Part shown: in pieces, positions 25,397-35,031 of the stretch | Numbering within the stretch: position 1 is the stretch's first letter | How the letters are laid out: the number at the start of each line of letters is the position of its first letter | Assembly: GCF_022213065.1 (NCBI RefSeq) | Contig: NZ_JAKLJA010000001.1 | Span: forward strand, 186,001 to 250,000 | Source of the DNA: Paraburkholderia tagetis | GTDB lineage: Bacteria > Pseudomonadota > Gammaproteobacteria > Burkholderiales > Burkholderiaceae | Direction: 5' to 3' | Length of the DNA stretch: 64,000 nt | The notes under the pieces: generated by a model | What the model saw: only the letters and a program-made list of their open reading frames with translations | Database searches by the model: none | What the model was told of the DNA's origin: nothing | Program-made: the position numbers and the translations under genes

Positions 25397-25879
25397 TCAA
25401 AAATAATTCCACGCGTCTTTGAATGTCACGTTTCCATCTGCATATCTCCACGTAATTTCTTCATAACGTAATTCAATAATCTCAAAATGATTTCGATGCT
25501 GGCTTGGCGCTTCCTTTATATTGAGTACTCGCGGGGAAATTCCGACTACTTTCACGTTCTTCATGTAGATGGTGAAATAAGCTTGCTCGATTCCTGCATC
25601 GTTTGTGCGGTAAAAGCTCAACTCGCCTGATTGCAGCGTCGACCCACATGCAACGGCCCGGTAAAGTAACGCCGATGAACGATCAACTTCCTTCTCGATG
25701 GTTAATGGGCGATGGATTCGCGTGCCCATGAGTTTCCCTGTGCTACCGTCTGTGGGCGTATGCACGCCGTGACTGAGGCTGAGAACTTCGATGCTTCCTT
25801 CCCGTCCGATGACTTCGCTAGAACCACGAATGTCTGCGCCACCTTCGTCTTTCAACCATAGATGCAAGGGAACTGCCAT
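25397..25879 (-). CDS. hcp: Hcp-family T6SS tube protein / effector carrier
   Basis: The 160-residue protein has the Hcp course: HLWLKDEGGADIRGSSEVIG, IHRPLTIEKEVDRSSALLYR and a C-terminal FEIIELRYEEITWRYADGN. Hcp hexamers stack into the inner tube of the T6SS and carry small effectors in their lumen. A clear AAGGAG site precedes the ATG. It is the first gene of a three-gene cassette hcp - Tlde1 - membrane protein, with no structural tss genes nearby, so it is an orphan hcp dedicated to its effector. Confidence 0.88.
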   Translation of the reverse strand: MAVPLHLWLKDEGGADIRGSSEVIGREGSIEVLSLSHGVHTPTDGSTGKLMGTRIHRPLTIEKEVDRSSALLYRAVACGSTLQSGELSFYRTNDAGIEQAYFTIYMKNVKVVGISPRVLNIKEAPSQHRNHFEIIELRYEEITWRYADGNVTFKDAWNYF

Positions 25880-26048
25880 TGCGAGATCTCCTTAAAGTCG
25901 ATTGCCGTTCAGGCTGTGGATGCCTGGCACTCGGGCGATGATTTCGGCAGGGGCCTGAAATGTTCGCCCGGTCAGGCGATATTCGACCGAGTTCGTGGAG
26001 TGACCAATGGGACTAGTCCGAAACACGCCACTTCCCGCCGCACCAAAA

Positions 26049-26089
26049 AAAACCGCCCTTGCAGCGACAAACGCTGCAAGGGCGGTTTT
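26049..26089 (-). terminator. Terminator of icd
   Basis: A perfect 18-bp inverted repeat (26049-26066 and 26072-26089) with loop ACAAA is followed on the minus strand by a run of eight U. It lies 80 bases beyond the icd stop and insulates the hcp cassette from icd transcription. Confidence 0.93.
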
Positions 26090-26169
26090 CATGAGGCAAG
26101 GCGCCTCTCATGCCAGAGGAGCAGAGCAGGGTGTAGATCCCAGCCCGGTCCCCCGGCTTCGAGTGTGGC

Positions 26170-28413
<2,244 letters not shown>

Positions 28414-28971
28414 CGGCTTCTTGGCGGGGTCCAAAAACGGGGTGATAAGACCACCGGCTGCGCGCAGTCGGCGAAACACTCGGATTTTGCCTCAATTTGA
28501 GGTCGCTTGGGGGCTCACTGTCCATCAATTTCATATTATGGAAAGCTGTTGCGCGATGCTGTTTGGCCTCGAAATCGGTCTGTCTGCCCCGCGCGGAAGG
28601 CCATCCGCGCCAAGCGCAGTCGCTCAGGAGGCCCGTCAGACAAGGCTTTGCGGGGTGTGGGAGGCGATCTGCTCACGCCAAGGGTGGTTTCATGTTTCTT
28701 ATCGTTTATATTCTGTCAAGCTGGTAAAGACCCTTGTAAAAAGGGGTGTGAATCGGGCAGTCTTATAGAAGAATTTCTTGCCGCCTGGGATGTCGCGCAG
28801 GCGATTTTCGCTACCCGCGCGAAAACCTAAAGTATCGGCTTCATGTGTCCGATATCCCGGCTGTCGAGTGGATGAATTCGACGCAGCGCTGCCAGCGGCG
28901 AATTCATCGAGCGCCGGCATCGACTCAATCCAGAAGTCGCTTCCCCGACCGCGGGGACCCCGAGGTGATCC
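28414..28971. other. Intergenic region between icd and an AraC-family gene
   Basis: Divergent promoters for icd and the AraC-family regulator should lie here. An 11-base palindrome CTCAATTTGAG is at 28491-28501, close to the icd start, and an AT-richer stretch spans about 28690-28760. I see no convincing gene or RNA; the short open frames lack ribosome sites and family resemblance. Confidence 0.4.
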
Positions 28972-30000
28972 ATGAGCCAGGCGCCGGACTCCCTGCTTCA
29001 TTCGCAATTCGATACCAGCGGCTTGCCGCGTTCCCAGCAGTTCGCCGCGTGGCGCGAGGCGATCAACGTCATTTTCGACACGCAAGCCACCGAGGCGCGA
29101 GACACCGGCTTCCAGACCAGCGTGAACGCGTATCTGTTTCCGGAAGTGGTGCTGGGGTCGATACGCACGGGTGCGCAGCGCTACGACCGCTCGAACGCGA
29201 AGATCGGCCGCGATGGTCACGACCAGTATGTGTTGCAGTTCTATCTGGGCGGCAACTGCCGCGTGCGTGACGGCGGGCCCGAGTCATGCACGCAGCCCGG
29301 CGATATGTTCATCGTCGATGCGGCCCAGCCGCTCGCGACCGAAACCACGCGCAGCGAATTCCTGAATCTGGCGGTGCCGCGGCGCATGCTCGCCCCGCTG
29401 CTCAACGCGCCGGACCCGCACAGCATGCGGGTGTTGCGCGGCACGCAGCCCATGGTCGCGCTGCTGCGCGATCATCTGGGCGCGCTCTACCGTCATGCCC
29501 CTCAGATGACGCATGCGGACGCTCAGGCCGTGCTGCCCGCGACGCTCCAACTCGCGGCTTCGGCAATCAATGCGAGCGTGAGCCCGGAACATATGCCGGC
29601 CGTTCAGCAGTGCGTTTTTGTGTCGATCTGCCGTTATCTGGAGCAGCACTTGAGCGACCGGCAATTGAGCGCGGAGCAGGTTGCATTCGCATTCGGCATC
29701 TCGCGCGCCACGCTATATCGGCTGTTCGAAAAGGAGGGCGGTTTCGCGACCTACGTGCGCGAGCGACGCTTGCGCCGCTGCCGCGAGTTGCTCGCCGATC
29801 CGGCGCGAGGCGGCGTGTCGATTGCCGATATCGCAGCCGAGCACGGATTCTCGAACGCCGCGAACTTTGCGCGTGCGTTTCGCCGCTCGATCGGGTTGTC
29901 TCCTCGCGCGGTGCGCATGCTGGCGCTGAGCGGCAGCGCTGCGCGCGTGCAAAACGCTTCAGTGGACGACTGGCGCGACTGGATGAGCTTGATGCGTTGA
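28972..30000 (+). CDS. AraC-family transcriptional regulator
   Basis: The 342-residue protein has an N-terminal AraC-binding-like sensor domain (about 1-210) with FLGGNCRVRD-type cupin strands, and a C-terminal pair of helix-turn-helix motifs (AEQVAFAFGISRATLYRLFE and IADIAAEHGFSNAANFARAF). The form is that of the NdmR/FeaR type that controls aromatic or amine catabolic genes. The nearest downstream targets are a small unknown gene and an MFS carrier of aromatic-acid type, so it may control uptake of an aromatic acid. The effector is unknown. Confidence 0.85.
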   Translation: MSQAPDSLLHSQFDTSGLPRSQQFAAWREAINVIFDTQATEARDTGFQTSVNAYLFPEVVLGSIRTGAQRYDRSNAKIGRDGHDQYVLQFYLGGNCRVRDGGPESCTQPGDMFIVDAAQPLATETTRSEFLNLAVPRRMLAPLLNAPDPHSMRVLRGTQPMVALLRDHLGALYRHAPQMTHADAQAVLPATLQLAASAINASVSPEHMPAVQQCVFVSICRYLEQHLSDRQLSAEQVAFAFGISRATLYRLFEKEGGFATYVRERRLRRCRELLADPARGGVSIADIAAEHGFSNAANFARAFRRSIGLSPRAVRMLALSGSAARVQNASVDDWRDWMSLMR

Positions 30001-30161
30001 GCCCGGCCGCCGTTCACTCCGCTGTTCACACGTGAGACGTTGCAACAAGTATTTGAGACGTATGGACAGTTTTTGCCGCCAACCCCTCGCAGTCATTGCT
30101 CCCGCGTGCCGCCACCTGCAAAGATGCCGGCATCTGCGAGAAAGAGCAGAACGGGGGAAGA

Positions 30162-30461
30162 ATGAAAAAGAACCTGAGAAAGCCGCCGCACGGCGGTTTG
30201 TACCAGTACGAGTCGGCCTGGCTGATCGAACTCGCACGCGGCGCTTCGCATATCGCCAGCGTGCTTTCGGCGGCGACCCTCGAGGCCGCCGTGCATGAAG
30301 TCATGCAGGAGTTCGTGGCGGCACAGGGCAGCGCGGAACTGGATGCATTTTGCTGGCTATTGGCCGAGCGGCTCGAAAAACGCGGGTGCGTGGCGGGCGC
30401 GGCCAAGGCCAGGGCATTCGATGCGTCCAGTCTCGCGCGCGAACTGGTTGGCGAGGCGTGA
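30162..30461 (+). CDS. Conserved-looking small protein of unknown function
   Basis: ATG 30162 follows a GGGGGAAG ribosome site and gives 99 residues, mostly helical and Ala-rich (YESAWLIELARGASHIASVL, then EAAVHEVMQEFVAAQGSAE). There is no signal peptide or membrane helix. Codon use is like that of true genes here. I do not recognise the family. It lies between the AraC-type regulator and the MFS carrier on the same strand. Confidence 0.5.
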   Translation: MKKNLRKPPHGGLYQYESAWLIELARGASHIASVLSAATLEAAVHEVMQEFVAAQGSAELDAFCWLLAERLEKRGCVAGAAKARAFDASSLARELVGEA

Positions 30462-30897
30462 GCCAGAAAAATCATAAAAGCGCCAGTAAAGACGAAAAAG
30501 CGGAAGACAAAAAACGACAAGACAAAAGGACGGAAAAGCGAAAAGACAAAGCCCGATTCGGCGAAACGAAAATGTATGGCGTCGGCCCATATTGGCCGCA
30601 CATGCTGCGCAAAAAAAAGCGCGAATTTGGGTTTCAACCAGGTGTCTCGATGCTCCGGTGCAAATAAGCTGCAAGCTGTGTCGCGTATTCACGCGTCCGG
30701 CGGCGGCGTGCTGCGCTTCGCGAGCGCGCGCCGTAGCGCGAGAACGATGACGACGCAAGGATCTGCGCCGGGGAGACTACGTGCGTTCTTGTGTACGCTT
30801 TTGCGTACGCATTCACAGTGCACGCAATACGCGCAGTGCGCGCAATTCACCGGCTTTTCGCGTCCCCTCTGCTTACAAAATGTAATGAGGTAATTCG
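30462..30897. other. Intergenic region with an A-rich tract
   Basis: Bases about 30468-30550 are strongly purine/A-rich on the plus strand (repeats like AAAGACGAAAAAG), unlike the surroundings. Further on there are repeated GTACGC and GCGCA motifs (about 30780-30845) before the MFS gene. I see no supported gene; the region may carry the MFS promoter. Confidence 0.35.
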
Positions 30898-32295
30898 ATG
30901 TCAATAGAAAAATCCGCGGAAATCGCCGCACGATTCGACCGGCTACCGCCGTCGCGCACGGTCTGGTCGATGGTGATCCTGCTCTCGCTCGGCGGAGTGT
31001 TCGAGTTCTACGACCTGTTCTTCACCGGCTACGTCGCGCCTGGCATGGTGCATTCGGGCCTCTTCACGCCCGAGTCGCTCGGCTTCTTTTCCGCGCTCGG
31101 GCCGCTCAAGGTCGCGGGCTTCGGCACCTTTGTGTTCTCGACTTTCGCGGGGCTGTGGGTGGGCGCGCTCGTGTTCGGCCAGGTGGCCGACCGGTTCGGG
31201 CGCCGCATGATCTTTACGTGGTCGCTGATCTGGTACATCGCGTGCACGGCCATCATGGCGTTCCAGACGACCGGCCTCGGACTCAATATCTGGCGCTTCA
31301 TCGCCGGCATCGGCATCGGCATCGAACTGGTCACGATCGACACGTATATCTCCGAGCTGATCCCGAGCGCCGAGCGCGGGCGCGCCTACGCGGTCAACCA
31401 GTTCATCACGTTCAGCGTGGTGCCGGTGGTGGCGTTTCTCGCGTACATCCTGAAGGACACGCAGCCGTTCGGCCTCGATTACTGGCGCGTCGTGATCCTC
31501 ATCGGCTCGGTGGGCGCGGTGGTGGTGTGGTTCCTGCGCCGCAGCATTCCGGAAAGCCCGCGCTGGCTTGCGCGCCACGGGCACGTGGATGAAGCGGAGC
31601 GCATCGTCGCCGACATCGAGCGCCGCGTGGTCGCCGAGAAGGGGATCGAGCTGCCGCCGCCCGGCGCCATTCAGCTCGAAAAGGGCGGACGTGGCTCGCT
31701 TGGCGAAGTGCTGCGCCCGCCTTACCTGCGCCGCACGGTGATTCTTTCGATCTTCAACATGGCGCAGGTGATCGGCTTCTACGGATTCGCGGCGTGGGTG
31801 CCGACGCTGCTGATCGATCGCGGCATTCATGTGACGCATAGCCTGGCCTATGCTTTCGTGATCGCCATCGCGAATCCGTTTGGGCCGCTCATTGGCGTAT
31901 GGTTCGCCGACAAGCTCGAGCGCAAGACACAGATCATCGGCGGCCTTTTGATCATGGCGGTCGTCATCGTGCTCTTCTCCCAGGCCTCGCAGCCTGCGGT
32001 GCTGATCGTGCTGGGCGTGCTCTTCACGCTGGCGTCGAACGTGATGTCGTATGCCTACCATGGCTACCAGGCCGAGCTCTATCCCACTCGCGTGCGTGCC
32101 CGCGCGGTGGGCTTCGTGTACTCGTGGAGCCGGATTGCGGCCGCGTTCGCGGGGCTGGCCATCGGCATTTTGCTGCATCACTACGGCGTGCCGGGCGTGG
32201 CGATCTTTATCGGCGTGGCGATGTTCGTGGGTATCGTGATGATTCTGCTCGGGCCGAACACGCGCGGCCTCTCGCTCGAAGATATCAGCCACTGA
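30898..32295 (+). CDS. MFS transporter, NiaP/aromatic-acid or sugar-porter type
   Basis: The 465-residue protein shows 12 probable membrane helices. Conserved loops are GQVADRFGRR between helices 2 and 3 and ISELIPSAERGRAY after helix 4. The FDxFF-like FEFYDLFFTGY in helix 1 and PTRVRARAVG in the second half are seen in niacin, vanillate and related carriers. It is expected to import an organic acid with protons through the inner membrane. The substrate is not readable; the AraC-type gene upstream may regulate it. A GC-rich hairpin follows the stop. Confidence 0.82.
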   Translation: MSIEKSAEIAARFDRLPPSRTVWSMVILLSLGGVFEFYDLFFTGYVAPGMVHSGLFTPESLGFFSALGPLKVAGFGTFVFSTFAGLWVGALVFGQVADRFGRRMIFTWSLIWYIACTAIMAFQTTGLGLNIWRFIAGIGIGIELVTIDTYISELIPSAERGRAYAVNQFITFSVVPVVAFLAYILKDTQPFGLDYWRVVILIGSVGAVVVWFLRRSIPESPRWLARHGHVDEAERIVADIERRVVAEKGIELPPPGAIQLEKGGRGSLGEVLRPPYLRRTVILSIFNMAQVIGFYGFAAWVPTLLIDRGIHVTHSLAYAFVIAIANPFGPLIGVWFADKLERKTQIIGGLLIMAVVIVLFSQASQPAVLIVLGVLFTLASNVMSYAYHGYQAELYPTRVRARAVGFVYSWSRIAAAFAGLAIGILLHHYGVPGVAIFIGVAMFVGIVMILLGPNTRGLSLEDISH

Positions 32296-32305
32296 GCGCG
32301 CAAGA

Positions 32306-32326
32306 GCCGCCGCGCGCCGCGGCGGC
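32306..32326 (+). terminator. GC-rich hairpin after the MFS gene
   Basis: GCCGCCGCG-CGC-CGCGGCGGC is a perfect 9-bp stem with a 3-base loop, starting 10 bases past the MFS stop and followed by a C/T-rich stretch. The U tail is poor, so it may be only a partial terminator. It separates the MFS gene from the buf operon. Confidence 0.5.
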
Positions 32327-32469
32327 CCCCCTTTCCTCTTCAACCCCCTTTCCTTCGATTCGAGCCCCGGGCCGCGCTGCGCTGCCCGGGGCGTTGGCAC
32401 GTCTGGTGCTCTGTCGTGTGCTGCGCCGCGCGGTGTGCAGAGTCCGCAGAAAAAAATCTTCTACGCCGC

Positions 32470-32495
32470 GTAACCGTTGGCCGGGCCAGACCGAA
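32470..32495 (+). promoter_or_regulatory. ECF SigF-type promoter of the buf operon
   Basis: GTAACC (32470-32475) and CGAA (32492-32495) are separated by exactly 16 bases. GTAACC-N16-CGAA is the promoter motif I recall for Caulobacter ECF sigma factor SigF, which controls heavy-metal-responsive genes including a bufferin operon. Transcription would start about 45 bases before the bufA1 ATG. No ECF sigma gene is in the window. Confidence 0.7.
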
Positions 32496-32545
32496 CTTGC
32501 TTATGAGGTCGCATGATCGCGACCCCAACCCTCGGAGAAAATACG

Positions 32546-32857
32546 ATGAGCAAGTCCGCTTTGACCATTTCGTCGCTGTCCGCCGCATTCGGCATGGCGC
32601 TCGCCATGCAGGCACTGCCTGCTCAGGCAGAGGGTATGGGCAACCCGCCGCAAGTCGTGAAGGACAACATGGCGAGAATGGCGCAGAACCATCTCGAGAA
32701 GTGCTACGGCGTCAATGCGGTAGCGAAGAACGACTGCGCCGAGGGCGCCCATTCGTGCGCCGGTCAGGCCACCCAGGCGCGCGATCCGAAGTCGTTCGTG
32801 CTGCTGCCCGCGGGCGATTGCGGCAAGATCGCGGGCGGTCATATGAAGGCCGGCTGA
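32546..32857 (+). CDS. bufA1: Bufferin precursor (BufA1/DUF2282 type RiPP)
   Basis: ATG 32546 (GGAG upstream) gives 103 residues: a Sec signal peptide ending AQALPAQAEG-like (residues 1-30), then a core with four cysteines in EKCYGVNA, NDCAEGAHSCAG and GDCGKIAGG. This is the DUF2282/BufA1 pattern. Bufferins are peptides in which cysteines are converted to thiooxazole-type heterocycles by the BufB/BufC pair and which bind copper, protecting the cell. The following three genes complete the operon in the usual order. Modification and copper binding are family knowledge. Confidence 0.85.
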   Translation: MSKSALTISSLSAAFGMALAMQALPAQAEGMGNPPQVVKDNMARMAQNHLEKCYGVNAVAKNDCAEGAHSCAGQATQARDPKSFVLLPAGDCGKIAGGHMKAG

Positions 32858-32871
32858 GCGGCGGCGCAGCC

Positions 32872-33762
32872 ATGAACGCAACCGTCACCATGACGCGCGC
32901 GCCAGCCGGCCCGATTCCCGTCAGGGCCGGCGTGGGCCTGCGCTTTCGCCACCATCGGGCCGTGCTCGACGAGCGCCCGGCGCTGGCGTGGTTCGAGGTG
33001 CATACCGAGAACTACATGGGCGGCGGCCCCGCAACGCAGTATCTGGATGCCATTCGGCGCGACTATCCGGTTTCGCTGCACGGCGTGGGTTTGTCGCTCG
33101 GCAGCGCCGAAGGGCTGGACACGATGCACCTGGCCCGCGTGTGCGAGGTGGCGGCGCGCGTGCAGCCCGGCCTCGTTTCCGAGCATCTGGCGTGGAGCGT
33201 GGCGGGTGGCACGTACCTCGCCGACTTGTTGCCATTGCCGATGACCGAGGAAGCACTCGACGTGGTTTGCCGTCATGTCGATCAGGTGCAGACGGCGCTT
33301 GGCCGCCAGATGCTGGTGGAAAACCCGTCCACCTATCTTCGCTTCGCGCACTCGACCATACCGGAATGGGACTTTCTCGCCCAGGTCGCGCAACGGACCG
33401 GATGCGCAATTCTGTGCGATGTAAACAATATCTACGTGAGCGCCTGCAATCACGGCTGGAATCCGCACACGTATCTGGCGGCGCTGCCGCCGGCGGCCAT
33501 CGGCGAAATCCATCTGGCCGGGCATAGCGTGAGGCAACTCGAAAACGGCCGCACGCTGCGCATCGACGATCACGGCTCGTGCGTCGCGCCCGAAGTCTGG
33601 GCGCTCTACGAAGCGGCGTTGAAGCGCTTCGGGCCGGTGCCGACGTTGATCGAATGGGACACCGATGTGCCGCCGCTCGACATCCTCGCCGGGCAGGCGG
33701 CAATCGCGCAAGCGGCACTGGAGGCGATTCGACATGAACGCGCGCACGCCCTCGTTGATTGA
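32872..33762 (+). CDS. bufB: BufB, DUF692/MNIO peptide-modifying oxidase
   Basis: ATG 32872 gives 296 residues of a TIM-barrel DUF692 (multinuclear non-heme iron oxidase, MNIO) protein. Metal-ligand regions are readable: SLHGVGLSLGS, SEHLAWS, VENPSTYL, CDVNNIYVSACNHG, EIHLAGH and DDHGSCV. MNIO enzymes use two or three iron ions and oxygen to change cysteines of a RiPP precursor, here BufA1 encoded 14 bases upstream. It acts in the cytoplasm with BufC, whose gene overlaps its 3' end by 29 bases. Confidence 0.9.
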   Translation: MNATVTMTRAPAGPIPVRAGVGLRFRHHRAVLDERPALAWFEVHTENYMGGGPATQYLDAIRRDYPVSLHGVGLSLGSAEGLDTMHLARVCEVAARVQPGLVSEHLAWSVAGGTYLADLLPLPMTEEALDVVCRHVDQVQTALGRQMLVENPSTYLRFAHSTIPEWDFLAQVAQRTGCAILCDVNNIYVSACNHGWNPHTYLAALPPAAIGEIHLAGHSVRQLENGRTLRIDDHGSCVAPEVWALYEAALKRFGPVPTLIEWDTDVPPLDILAGQAAIAQAALEAIRHERAHALVD

Positions 33763-34546
33763 ACTGCAACAGGCCATGCGCCGCAGCCTGCTGCATCACG
33801 CCGATGAAGAAGCGGCTGCTGCCGTGCTGGCGGACGGCATCGATTCTCAAGCACGCCTGAGCATTTACCGGAACACGGCATCGGGCGTGCTGGCGAATGC
33901 ACTTCGGCTTGCGTTTCCTGCCGTGCGGCGTCTGGTTGGCGATGAATTTTTCGAAGGGGCGGCGCATCTTTTTTGCAGCGCCGAGCCGCCACAGAGCGCG
34001 TGGCTCGACGAATACGGCGCGGCGTTTCCGGCTTTCCTCGCACGGATGCCGCAAATGGCCGCGATGTCGTATGTGGCCGATGTCGCGCGGCTCGAATGGC
34101 AAGTGAACGGTGTGCTGCATGCGCCGGATATCGCGCCGCTCGATCTCGCGCGCCTCGCGCAACTCGACGAGGCTGCGCTGGGGACGCTGCGATTGGCGCC
34201 CCATCCGGCGGCGCGGCTTTTGCGCTGCGAGTCTCCCGCCGACAGGGTCTGGCGCGCCGTGCTCGAACAGGACGACGCTGCACTGCATTCGATCGATCTC
34301 TCGGACGGTCCCGTCCATCTGCTCGTGCAACGCGTGGCAGAAGGCGTGGATACGCTGCGTTTGAACGAGGGCGAGTGGCGTATCGGCAGGGCGCTGTTTG
34401 CGGGCGAACCGGTCAGCGCGGCGCTGGCGCACGCGCCCGAAGCGCAAGGCTATGCGCTGCTTGGCGCATGCCTTGCACGCGGATGCTTCGTTCGAGCGTC
34501 GCAACCGCCGGCATACGATATCTCCGACGAAGGATTCCCATCATGA
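33734..34546 (+). CDS. bufC: BufC, DUF2063 partner of the MNIO enzyme
   Basis: The 270-residue protein has an N-terminal DUF2063 domain (LIELQQAMRRSLL, SIYRNTASGVLANALRLAFP, VRRLVGDEFFEGAA) followed by a less conserved C-terminal half. BufC/HvfC proteins recognise the RiPP precursor and present it to the MNIO oxidase; the DNA-binding label often given to this domain is misleading. The start lies inside bufB and the stop overlaps the bufD start (ATGA), so the three are tightly coupled. Confidence 0.88.
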   Translation: MNARTPSLIELQQAMRRSLLHHADEEAAAAVLADGIDSQARLSIYRNTASGVLANALRLAFPAVRRLVGDEFFEGAAHLFCSAEPPQSAWLDEYGAAFPAFLARMPQMAAMSYVADVARLEWQVNGVLHAPDIAPLDLARLAQLDEAALGTLRLAPHPAARLLRCESPADRVWRAVLEQDDAALHSIDLSDGPVHLLVQRVAEGVDTLRLNEGEWRIGRALFAGEPVSAALAHAPEAQGYALLGACLARGCFVRASQPPAYDISDEGFPS

Positions 34547-35031
34547 CCCACCTGACTCACACCGCCGCCACCCCGGCGGCTGCCGCCAACGGGTATTTGC
34601 GCGCATTGCGGATGCTCGAGCGCGTGCCTTACTGGCTGCTCGCCATTCCATTGCGCCTGGCGGTGGCAACGGTCTTCTGGAATTCGGCGATGACCAAGCT
34701 CGCCAACTGGGACGCCGCGCTGCAACTCTTTCGCGAGGAATACCGGCTGCCGCTGTTGCCGCCCGATGTCGCGGCGCACCTCGCCGTGTCGATCGAGTTG
34801 AGCATGCCCGTGTTGCTGCTGCTGGGTCTCGGTGTGAGGCCGGCGGCGCTGGTGTTGCTCGGCATGACTTCGGTAATCGAAATATTCGTCTACCCGCAGG
34901 CGTGGCCGACGCACATTCAATGGGCGGCCATGCTGCTCGTGTTGTTGTGCCGGGGCGCGGGTGCTGTATCGCTGGATCATTTGATACGCCAGCGGTGGTC
35001 GAAGGCACCCGCATCCGGCCAGGGCGGCTAA
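34543..35031 (+). CDS. bufD: BufD, DoxX-family membrane protein
   Basis: The 162-residue protein has four membrane helices typical of DoxX: IPLRLAVATVFWNSAMTKLA, the periplasmic part LPLLPPDVAAHLAVSIEL, LLLLGLGVRPAALVLLG, and a final helix near WAAMLLVLLCRGAGAV. DoxX proteins accompany many bufferin operons; their role there is uncertain, possibly redox or membrane support. It is the last gene of the operon, and its TAA overlaps the stop of the convergent ABC ATPase gene. Confidence 0.87.
   Translation: MTHLTHTAATPAAAANGYLRALRMLERVPYWLLAIPLRLAVATVFWNSAMTKLANWDAALQLFREEYRLPLLPPDVAAHLAVSIELSMPVLLLLGLGVRPAALVLLGMTSVIEIFVYPQAWPTHIQWAAMLLVLLCRGAGAVSLDHLIRQRWSKAPASGQGG

Noticed and set aside
30468..30667. 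Lys-rich open frame after the small unknown gene
   Set aside because: Low-complexity A-rich DNA explains it; no start with a ribosome site and no family resemblance.
32394..32410. Sigma-54-like sequence TTGGCACGTCTGGTGCT upstream of bufA1
   Set aside because: The -24 part is perfect but the -12 part is GTGCT rather than TTGCW, and an exact ECF-type promoter lies closer to the gene. No activator dyad was seen upstream.
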